Origin: Spisula solida
Taxonomy: Eukaryota > Mollusca > Bivalvia > Venerida > Mactridae
Assembly (NCBI GenBank): GCA_947247005.1
Contig: OX365950.1
Span: forward strand, 10,242,720-10,306,719
DNA length: 64,000 nucleotides
Direction: 5' to 3'
Below the pieces are notes generated by a model. That model made no database searches. It had not been told where the DNA came from and saw only the letters and a program-made list of their open reading frames with translations. The first letter of the stretch is position 1, and the number at the start of each line of letters is the position of its first letter. The position numbers and the translations under genes are program-made. Positions 37,201 to 49,200 of the stretch are shown here, piece after piece.

Positions 37201-40200
37201 AGAAAACGTTGTTCTTAGCCAATTGCCGTTCATTTCCTTCGTACCCTGACTTGCCCGTACTTTCATTATGTTTATAAAGCCTTAGTTAATACAGTTTGTT
37301 GCTATTGTGATCAGTAGCAATGTTTAGTAAGTAATGATGAGTAGGACGGTATTGAATACACATACTAATGAGTAATTACCTCTCTGAAGGTTTCTAATGT
37401 GACTTTACAATCATAAGATCAGCAATGAAGACAAAAACAAGAAGCAAACAAGGTAGAAAATGTTGTTGAATGATATCTGGTGCCACAATCAAACGATTAC
37501 ATTTTGCTAATGAGTAAAACCAAAGTTGATATTGCTAAGTTACTTTCCTTTAGTTCGCGAACAAGGTCAGAGACGTTGCTAACAGAGAACGAGCTTGTTG
37601 TAAGATAACTCAACCAGAACATACAGAACACAACAAAAGACGCCTAGTATGTCAACTGTCATCAAACGATACGAGGGCCAAGTTCATGTTTTAGGTGCTT
37701 CAAGTAAAGCATGCCTTAATAACTTATCATTCAGTTCTCTTCATTGATTCCGCTTTTGCTCATGTTCGGACTCTACAGCTCTTCGCCTTGTTCTTGTGTT
37801 ACAGGTGGGTATATGTGGGTTGTATATGACCTCCTAATGCCGCGAGACATCAATTGAAACGCTTGAAGCCTATGACCAACTGAGTATGTCTATGTCTAGG
37901 GGATGAACTCCCGATAGAGATTCGGGAGGTATCGGAAACAGGTTCCTCGTGGTCTAGGGGAAGTATCGGGGAGGTCATTGGAAGGATAAATCAAGTGGTA
38001 TCGGGATACACTACAAAAACTCTAGATGTGTTCTAGACATTATGTGTCAGTTTCTTTGCCTCGGGGATGTACTTCCGATGGATTTACGAACTTAGAAGGC
38101 GTCTAGCTAGGTTCCCATGTGTCTAAGGGAAGGTCTCCAATATTTCGGGTAAGCTTCGTGAAAGTTTTGGGGGGTCTTGAGACATCTTGTGAAAACGCGA
38201 GTACGTACGTCTGAAAAATTCAAAGTATGCCCGATGTATTCACGCTGTCATGTCGGGAATATCCCGGGGAGGCATCCCCGAAGCGCACCAGAGCCTCGAG
38301 AATACCAGTTATCATGGATACTTCTGCGAAAAGAAATCCGCTAGGTAACTTGATACATTAAGTGATGCAAGTGTCACAAACCTTAGGGACTATTTAAATG
38401 TTCGGAGAACGTTCGGTGATGTTTTGGGACACATTCGTGGTTTCGGGATCGCATTCCTGAAGGGAAGCTTCGGGGAAATCATGAGACGTTTTGTGTCATG
38501 GGAAGAAATAGGGGTGGGGGTATCGGTAGACATCGGATGACTCCCGATGAGGTCCTGACGTTATGCGTCTGTCCCACTGAATCGACGATTTATTCCTGAT
38601 GGAAATTAAGGGCTTCGGGAGGTGTCGGGATCAGGTTCTGCAAGAAGACCGGTATCGAGAGATATCGCGAAAACATATGTGTAATTCCTTATCGCTGATG
38701 AGTTTTTATAATGGACCTTGGCATGGCCCCGACATGCATTTGGTGAATTGTCCTAGCCACCGGAAGTCTACGTCTGATAATGGTTGAATGATACATGTAG
38801 AATTTGTCAAGATATAATATGTTAAAATAATTTGGGCCAAAATATGATAGTAAAGTCATGGTATCTTCATGTAAGCTTAAATTGTCTTTGTAGATTCGCA
38901 GATTCGCAACTTAGTTTTTCGGTTATACTGTTTAGATTTTCCAAATTTGACGTAATCTATACAATGCTGATTAAATAAGGATCTCTATATTTGTATGTCG
39001 TTCATGCTGAGAGGTGAACCTAAGTATATAATGTTGTCAACCTTATCAACGCCTAAATCGTCAGCAATTGGTCTGAAGCATGCCTTGTGTCTCTTTGGTG
39101 TTGATTTGTAGTCAAACCTAGTTTGCATACTTGCTAGAGAAGAGTATGAAGGGTATTTAAAATAATTATCGGGTGTCAAGATATAAATGTACATGTATGT
39201 AGAATAACCGTCTGGGCCATCTAAATATTCTAGGTCTGGATGATAGCTGTGCAATCAAAGAAACCCAAACTGTATACTGTACATATAATTCTCAGAACAT
39301 GTATCATTGTGGAGCTCCACCCTTTGACGGGATGTGAAACTATTCTTCTGCTGAAAAAGATATGACCTTCTGTTCGATATTAGAAGAGACGTACAGTCAG
39401 ATGAGAGAGATACTTGTACATGCTTGTTGTTGATTCCTGTTTGTTAAAGTTCTATAAAACAAGGCTTGCAAGCTTCCGCCTTAAAGTTAAAAGACAAGTT
39501 AAGTTACAAATTTTCGGGTGCTGCTTTCAGCAGTTCAGTCACCCTTTGACATTTTAACTTCCCTGGTCACTAGGCTACCTAAGGAAACTTGCGTTCGAGT
39601 CTCCCATGTGGAGACTATTTCTCTCCTTGTGAGTGTGCAGCCAACATCGAGCTGCGGCGCCCAGAACTATCGAACACGTATAGGACCCGCCCTTACAGGT
39701 ACCAATTCACACCTTGGTCGAGTAATAATAATAATAATAATAACGACTTTTTTTCTGCGGATGACATAATTGGCTGACCAATTTTCACTATAGTCCACAT
39801 TATGGAGCATGTGAGTTTTTCTTGCTCAGAAAATTAACCAGTGGTTCAGACGGGGATTGAACCCGGAACCTCTACCTCTAGGCCACCGCTCCCCAGTGAT
39901 GTGAAGTGATGCGCTCGAACTGTACATCGCAAGAGCAAACTACCAATCAGGTACTTGTATACGGATACGAGCCGATGCATCCATAATGGCTACATAAACC
40001 ATGCCGTTACTGAGGTATTAGCAATCGTCTACAACCGTCAACTAATTATACATACTGCTTGCATCGAAATAAGACGGTGTTTGTAAACTCACATGCTATT
40101 ACACCTACTGCCAATGTCCACTATCAACCTCAGAATTAACAGCGACAATGTAACTTGTCTTATTTGTATATACACTATTATTTTATAAATGATTTGTAGC

Positions 40201-43200
40201 GTTTTCTATATAGATACTTAGTTTGAAACTGCCAAGCACTTTATTGTCTTAGCACTTAAGGGGGTATAGGCACCTTGTGTTTAAATGATCAAATCTCCCA
40301 CAGAAGGGCATGGGTACCCGTCCTTTCTCGGTTCTCTGTAGATGTTATAACATAAAAAAATACATTAACTCTACATTCATTATAATTTAAACACGACATG
40401 AATCGATGTACCATTGTAGACTTCTCTCCCGATGTCCGTTTCATCATTTTAAATGTTTGTTAAATGATTTTTCTCCTAGTTTGTGATAAAACTGTATATT
40501 TTCAAGCTGTTTTCACGGTCACACTTACTTCAAAACCGTTTCAATCAACGGTTATCTAATGTTTTAATGTCATGTCCAGTTAATTTGACAAATGTTAAAG
40601 GAACATTTATTAAAATATTCGTCATATGCTTTTCCATACAATACGGCGAAAACTGACAGCGTTCTGATGTGCGGCGACATAGCGCGACACCTTATATATA
40701 ACGTTCAATCACTACTTATAGTAGAACATTATATTGTAAACGTACAAATCGGCATGAAATGCACCAAAACGGATATGATATATTTATGGTTAAAATACGT
40801 AAACTTTAAGAAAAAAACGAAAAGTTAGCTATTTCAAACGGGTATAGCCTTTCTGGAAATGTGAACATTTACGATGCTGATATAGGTATATATTTTAAGA
40901 TTTTTTTAAAAACATTATTATGGTGCTGCTGCTACTGCTATCTGCTACTGCTAACTGCTACTGTCTGCTACTATCGGTAATAATTAACATCATCATTAAG
41001 TGCATACAATGTAATTATAAATGTGTTGATGATGTTTACATACCGGCGAAGGCGACGAGTTCACATATATCTAGATAAACCTGAGTGTCACCCGTTCTTT
41101 CAACTTTTAGGAAGTCTGCATTGACCGCTTTGTTCATTGATATTCTCATTGGTTGATAGATAGAATAATCCTGGGCGGTTGATGTATCTTGATACAACTG
41201 AGTCAACGATGTGTTAGTCTGTCCATATAGGACCCGGAAGCCTCGGGAGAACCCTGAAAACATGTTTGATAAAATTGTATTGAAGAACGGAGGTACGAAG
41301 ACATTTCTCCTAGTTGTAAGCGATGCTGGCGGTATGTCAACTTAATATAAGGCGAATTACAAACATTGATAGAATATTATATCGTGTTAACTTTGCCGAG
41401 ATGTATTTTATCGTTTGAATGAATAACTCATACCATACATGTAACACGAGACGCGCAATATCCGTCGTGTCATGCAGAAGCTATTAGGGGGATTGCGAAA
41501 CAAAAGTGTGCGTGTACCAGTGCGTGAAACTATACAAATATAATATTAAATCAGACAGTGAATGCAGCACTCAACTTAACCTGCCGAGCCCAGAAAACAT
41601 TAACAATACACAAGACACAATTCCCAACTGAAACAACCGAGCACAGGAAACATAAAACACATACAAGACACAATGCCTAAAACTGCCCGAACTAAACAAG
41701 TAAAGATCCACCCAAGTTCGAGCTGGCCAAAATTAGAATTAATTAGTTCCAGCAATCAAAAAGCTGAATGCCCTATCTGAATGTCCCAATTCCCACAGTA
41801 AAAGACTATAATGCCTAGTTTTAGCTTTCAGAAATTCTAAAAAGAAGAAGTGCACAACACACTGCCGAACAAGAAAACAATCTGCCCAAGTCCCAGCTGT
41901 TAAAAAAGCTGAATAGAATAGTTTCAGAAAACAAAAGGCGGAATGCTCACACTGAATGACCTAGTTCCAACAGTAAAACTGCTGAAATACATAGTTTTAG
42001 CTGTTTTAAGCCCTGAAAGTTACATGTCAGTATTAAAATGCTGAATGGCATGGTTTAAACTGAATGACCTAGTTTCAGCAATAAAAACTGAAAGCCCCAG
42101 TCGGAAGACAAAGTTTCAATAAGTAAAATGTCTTCTTTGAATGACCCAGCCTCAACAAGTCGAGATATGCCTAAGTTAACAACCACGCTACATGACCACA
42201 GTAGACGCCCCAGTCGTATGACCTATTTCGGTAAGCAAAAGGTCAAGTTGCTATTTGAATTTGATTGCTAAACATAACGTGTATACATGTGTAGAATCGC
42301 TTGTCAGTTTAAACAGTATTCCTTCATGAGCGTTGTACATAACATCTTGGGTTTATCGCGTATATGCACACCTGTGTGATGTAAATAAATTATCTGCCGT
42401 GTGCCTTTTCCTTGTTGATGACGTATTGCTCACAAGTAGAACATTTTGTATACACGTAGTCGTACACGTTACATGTTCTGCTCGAAACCACCACCCTAAT
42501 ATCGTTGTAAGTAAATGGACGTATACTTACTGTAACAGCGTAGGCTAAGCGGAAACGTGTACACCACACATAGACCGTGATGCAACTCACAAAATCGCTG
42601 TTAACAGGAAACATTCCTCCAAAGATTTTTATATTTGAAATAAATGTACGATAAAAACCCTATTATTGTTTGTGCTCAAACGTTTTGAATTAAGGTCGCT
42701 TCTATACTTCTCATAGTCTCAATTCCCTCTTACCAACTATCATCTTTTTCTGTTAGACACACATGGTCGTATGTGTTTATAGGATAACTTTAATACATGT
42801 ATAAATCATTTACTAAATTGCAAAAAATATATATACCCCTGTCTCATAATTCCGTGCCTTCTCCTGAAATTCGTGCCTGGTTTATTTCAGCTCTTATATA
42901 TGCGCTATGTTGTATTTTTACTAAAATAACCCCAAATGATATTCACACAAATGACCTGTATCAATTGGGACAGTCATTTTGGACGACGCGTCATTATTGT
43001 CACCTTGACGACGAGGAACAATACGAGAAGTACTTATTCCAATTTGGATTCTTCAAGTGGTGTTAATTGTTTTGCATACAATTTTTATTACGCATTTTAT
43101 TTAGCGCCACAGTTTATTACACTCAAAATGAAAACATATGATGATGAGTACTACTCCAAATTCATTTAATTTAAACACAAATACAAAAATTAACTCCATA

Positions 43201-46200
43201 TGGCCCCAGTACAGACAAGTATTTAAGGAGGCACGGATTTCATGGTTACCCGTCAACAGGATTCAGAGCACCGACCTAGACATACAAAAGCAATAAATTT
43301 ACATATTTTCATAATCATTTTGTCATTGTTCTTTTTTTATTTGTTAAGTTAACAATTTTGCTTCCGAGACTTTTGAACTTATATACGCGAGTGCGCATGC
43401 GCCGATAAAACTGTTAAGAGGCATGGATATACGAGACAACAGCATATATATACTGGGTGTTCATTAATATATCGTGAAAGGTGGACTAGTGGTCTAGTGG
43501 TAAGGGCTACTGACTGCTGATCTGAAGGGTGTAGGTTCGATCCCTACTCCAGACGGTCAAAAAGTGAAATGCTTTTCAGTGTGTCCCACCTAACATAACT
43601 AAACTTACAAACTGTTCCAAGTCTTCCAAAGTATTGAACTTCGTATAATGTGTACTGTGCCTGTAAGTCCACCATCCACCATACGATGGTTCCATACATA
43701 GCTGCACATGTGTTGTTAGCAGTATTATCGTCGCTATGAGTAGGTAAACGTCCATCCAATGCTCGGCTTGAGTTCCATAAAAAGTCAATACTTACGCTAA
43801 GGACTGTTGAAATCTGTTCTGAGGGCTTGTTGAATGTAACGCTCCTCCCTAAAAATAAAACCGAGTAGTGTGAGTAGTCATTCATTACAAGCTTACATGA
43901 TCCCGGGAAATGTATGTCCTGGAGGTAGCAACATGGTAGGGTCGGTGGAAATGTATGCCATGGAGACAGGAACATAGTTGAGCCCTTGGAAATGTATGTC
44001 CCGAGGTTAGGAACATGACGTAGTCCTTGGAAATGTATATACAGGAGGAAGGAGCATGACACGGTCCCGGGAAATATATGTCCTGGAAGTAGGAACATGA
44101 CATAGTCCTTTGAAATATATGTCCTGGAGGTAGGAACATGAGGGTCCTTGGAAATATATGTCCTGGATGTAGGAACATGACACGTTCCTTGGAAATATAT
44201 GTCCTGGATGTAGGAACATGACAAGGTCCTTGGAAATATATGTCCCGGAGGTAGGAACATGACACGTTTCATGGAAATATATATATTGGGGTAGGAACAT
44301 GACACGGTCCTTAGAAATATATGTCCTGGGGTAGGAACATGACACTGTCCTTTAAAATGCATGTCCCGGAAGTAGGTGCATGACAGGACCCCAAACAATA
44401 GATTCGCCAAACACGGTAGGAAACTTTTGCATCAAACATCTTACACAACCAAATTAACCTATTGACATAATAATGAGGAATTAAATCACAAAAAGTCCCT
44501 ACCTTCCAGATGCATTCCCTTAACACCAATAGAAATATGGAGAAGTCATACATTTCTCCCCCTTAGACTAAAACTTAACGGCATCAAATTGAATAATGAT
44601 TTAGTTTGTATAGAACAGCTTTTTAGAAAAATACTTATTATTATCTAGAGATTTGTATTCATTTGAGGTACATATTTCAAGTTCATTACATATATATTAC
44701 GGACATTTTTACATTTTCCCCGACTTCATAATTTGACAGTAGATATATTGTCTAATTTATAGACCGGTTGTACGTTTTCATAAGCGGATAGTATATATAA
44801 GTTTTTTGGCTGCCTGCGAACTTTACGGATTACCCTCGTACATTGCATTGCAAGTCAAGCACTTGCTGTGCAGTGTAGGGAGTTGTGGTGCGTTGTTTAC
44901 CCATGATCAAATCCATACAGAACAACATACATGTATAAGTTTATCGGTCAGTAAAATTTATTTAAGAAGATAATACATACCTCCATATATTTCTACCTCA
45001 CACAAGGTCAATTGTAAACCCAGGGCATCCGACGTTATCCTTAATTGTTGCATCTGTATTGGTTGGTTGCACATTATCTCCATGGTTGTATTTATTGTTG
45101 CATTTGGATGCTGATAGCATAGTGTTGGGAAAGCGTTCTTGTCTGTTACATTATCGCCTGTTTCAACTCGAAAATTTCGAAACATTTCTGTAATATTATT
45201 GTATATCTATTGAGAACATTTTACTAGAAACATTATGTTTAATAAGAAAATAAAAGTTCCGCGAGCCGGATGTGTCGCCTGACGAAATGCACATTTTTCA
45301 TAGAAAACTATCCAGTACTGGGCTACATATCTGACTCACAAGAGTTCTCTAGTCATCTGGACTAAAAAACATGCATACCAAGTTTTAAGTCATTCAACCC
45401 TATAGTGACAAAGTAATGATCCGGACTAGAAATGCTCTAATAAAATCAATCAAATAAAAATTATTAAAAAACGATGCAAGGTAGAGGTATGGTTCTTGCG
45501 CGCTGTACTTCGGCTTATTGCAAGAAACTTACTTGCCGAATTTGAGTCATTTGAACTTTAGGTGACAAAGTTATGCTCCGAACAAGAACTGCTCTAATAA
45601 AACCAATCAAAGGGAAATAATTTAAAAACGATGCACGGTAGAGGTATGGTTCCAGCACACTGCACTTCGGCTTATTGTAAGAAACCTGCATACAACATAT
45701 TGAGTCATTTGAACAAAGTTATGCTCCGGACAAGCATATTCGGACGCCGCCGCCGCCGCCGCCGCCGCAGGCGACACAGTAAACTTCATCTGATATTTAT
45801 TTTATCATACCGAACAAAATATAAGTAAATAAAACCATACTGGCAAATCTTGACAGGTTTGTTTTTTTACTTTTTACGCTCTTGTCTGAATCGCACATAA
45901 GCGCGCGGACCAGTGACGTCACTACTAATTGTGTACAAGGGAGACTGGCAGAAATCAACGAGTCGTCCTAGATGGTGCTTCTTCTGAATATGCAGATGTG
46001 AAATCTGGAGTTCCACAAGGATCTGTACTAGGACCACTCCTGTTCCTAGCTTACATCAACGATCTGCCCGAAGTCGTCAAGCATTCCATCACCAAACTAT
46101 TCGCGGATGACAGTCTACTGCTTAAGGTCATCAGTAACAGTGATGACAGCAAGCTCCTGCAAAGTGACCTCACTTCCTTCGAACTTTGGGAGAAGAAATG

Positions 46201-49200
46201 GCAGATGGACTTTAACCCCAGCAAATGTGTTGTGATGCGAATAGCTTTCAAACGGACAAGAAAACTTGAGACCAACTACCAGCTGCATGGACACACACTA
46301 GAGATCGTCGAGGGCAGCAAATATCTCGGAGTCACGATCTCTGAAGACCTCAGCTGGGACTGCCACATAGGCAATACTATCAAGAAGGGCAACAGGACAG
46401 TCGGTTTCCTCCGCCGCAATCTCAAGGACTGCACCCCATCAGTAAAGGCAGCAGCCTACAGGGCCATCGCTAGGCCAACAGTCGAATATGCAGCTACTGT
46501 TTGGGATCCTGCACAACAGTCCACCATCAGAGACCTGGAACAGGTGCAACGAAGAGCAGCCAGATTTGTAGTCAACGACTATACAAGCAAGATCCCAGGG
46601 AGTGTCACGAAAATGCTAGAGGACCTCCAGTGGGAATCGCTTGAAAGTCGCCGTCGCAACAGCAGACTCCTGATGCTCTTTAAGGTTCACCATGGACTTG
46701 TCGATGTTCCAGCATCGACTTATCTGAAACCAAGCGATGGCCGCACCCGTGGAGGAAACAGATTCTACCAGGAGCGCCTCACAGACAAGACCTTCCTCAA
46801 CTCCTTCTTCCCTAGATCGGTGAAGGACAGGAACTCGCTTCCTACCAGAGTTTCTGCGGCAACATCCCTGGAGGACTTTCAGTCTCTCCTCCGGGTTGGG
46901 ACGATATAGGCGGATCCTTTATCTACAGTGTATAAAGTTTTAATGTTTTTAAACTATGAACTCTGAATTTTAATTCATACTGAATTTTTGATCGCCATCA
47001 CCATGTACATAATGTCGCTGAGCTACTTACGATCTATCAAGATCCCTGCTCAATACTCGGAAGAAGAAGCAGAAGAAGAAGAAGAAGAAGACACAACTAC
47101 AACCAAATTTTAGCTTTATGCTTGACACAGTTACTTGCTCTTGCATGACATAGAAAATGTCAGATTGATCACATGACCTGACAGTCAGTTTTTGGTCGAT
47201 CACGTGTCAAATGGGTTGGAACTGTCAATGACAGTCATAATGTCTCTCTCTGGGGCAATGGGACTTTTGCATTGCTGAAAAAAGTGAGGTATAATAAATG
47301 AAGTATATACCTCCGAGAGGATATGTTAGTGGTTTTATACCGACCATGTCTTGTAGCATATCCAAGGAAAATAGCCAACGTCTTCGTTTTCCAAGTTAAA
47401 TATAACACGGGATGAATCCCGATACACCGCTTCTCAGTTCCGTGAGAGAATTGTTCTATTTTCATATGGCTCTGACAGAACTAAAAACCGATGTGACACT
47501 CGGACGGAACTCAGATTTTATGTATCCTGAGTGTTACATTGGAGTTGAGTTCCGCCAAGCCATATGAAAAAAGAACAATTCTCTCACGGAACTGAAAAGC
47601 GGTGTATCGGGATTCATACCGTGCATAATAGAGCTTTAAATTAGATATATATCTACTATGCCATCTACAGCAGCATAGCTTATTGCCATTTGGAACAAAA
47701 GTTTAGTTTTAAGATACATGTATCTTATTACCATCATCTGGCCTCTGCGTTTTCACCATCGTGTCACCGTGCTTTCACCATCTTGCCTCCTAGTTTTCAT
47801 CATTGGGTCACTGTGCTTTCACCGTCTGGCCTCCGTGTTTTCATCATCGTGTCACTGTGCTTTCACCATCTTGTCACTGTGCTTTCACCGTTTGGCCTCC
47901 GTGTTTTCATCATCGTGTCACTGTGCTTTCACCGTCTGGCCTCCGTGTTTTCATCATCGTGTCACTGTGCTTTCACCGTCTGGCCTCCGTGTTTTCATCA
48001 TCGTGTCACTGTGCTTTCACCGTCTGGCCTCCGTGTTTTCATCATCGTGTCACTGTGCTTTCACCATCTTGTCACTGTGCTTTCACCGTTTGGCCTCCGT
48101 GTTTTCATCACCGTGTCACTGTGCTTACTGTCTGGCCTCCGTGTTTTCATCATCGTGTCACTGTGCTTTCACCGTCTGGCCTCCGTGTTTTCATCATCGT
48201 GTCACTGTGCTTTCACCGTCTGGCCTTCGTGTTTTCATCATCTAGTCACTGTGCTTTCACCGTCTGGCCTCCGTGTTTTCATCATCGTGTCACTGTGCTT
48301 TCACCGTCTGGCCTCCGTGTTTTCATCATCGTGTCACTGTGCTTTCACCATCTTGCCACTGTGCTGTCACCGTTTGGCCTCCGTGTTTTCATCATCGTGA
48401 CACTGTGCTTTCACCATCTTGTCACTGTGCTTTCACCGTCTGGCCTCCGTGTTTTCATCATCGTGTCACTGTGCTTTCACCGTCTGGCCTCCGTGTTTTC
48501 ATCATCGTGTCACTGTGCTTTCACCGTCTGGCCTCCGTGTTTTCATCATCATGTCACCGTCTTTTCATCATCGTGCCACCGGGTTTCACCATCTTGCCTC
48601 CGTATTTTCATCATCGTGTCACTGTGCTTTCACCGTCTGGCCTCCGTGCTTTCACCATCGTGTCACCGTGTTTTCACCATCGTGCCACTGTGCTTTCAAA
48701 AGCTAGCAACCTTGCTTTCACCATAGTGCCACCGTGCTTTCACCATCGTGTGACCGTGCTTTCAAAATCTGGCATCTGCGTTTTCACCATCGTGGCACCG
48801 TGCTTTCACCATCGTGCCAATGTGCTTTCAAAATCTGGCCTTCGCGTTTTCACCATCGTGCCATCGTGCTTTTCCCATCTGACCTCTGTGTTTTCACCAT
48901 CACGTCACCGTGCGTTCGTCATCTGGCTTCCGCGTTTTCACCATCGTGTCACCGTGCTTTCGTCATCTGGCTTCCGCGTTTTCACCATCGTGTCACCGTG
49001 TTTTCGTCATCTGGCTTCCGCGTTTTCACCATCGTGTCACCGTGTTTTCGTCATCTGGCTTCCGCGTTTTCACCATATGGCCCCCGCCTTTTTATCATAG
49101 TACCACCATGTTTTCACTATCGTGCCATCGTGCACTGTGGTAAAGGGAGAGTCAATGTTTGTCTGAACGGAACATTGTACTATACTAATACGTTGTGATA

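Noticed and set aside
43483..43553. Functional tRNA gene on the plus strand
   Set aside because: Only the internal promoter boxes are tRNA-like; the downstream sequence matches the SINE at 14880-15135.
43885..44410. Minus-strand frame of 288 codons joining a repetitive VPTSRTYISKD-like part to the F5/8C exon
   Set aside because: The upstream part is a 41-bp intronic minisatellite; a clear acceptor at 43849-43850 and phase consistency place the exon start after it.
47690..49198. Several long overlapping plus-strand frames (up to ~300 codons) rich in FHHRVTVLSPSGLR-type repeats
   Set aside because: They arise from a 22-bp tandem repeat with no stop in any plus frame; three frames being open at once, with no other domain, argues against a protein.
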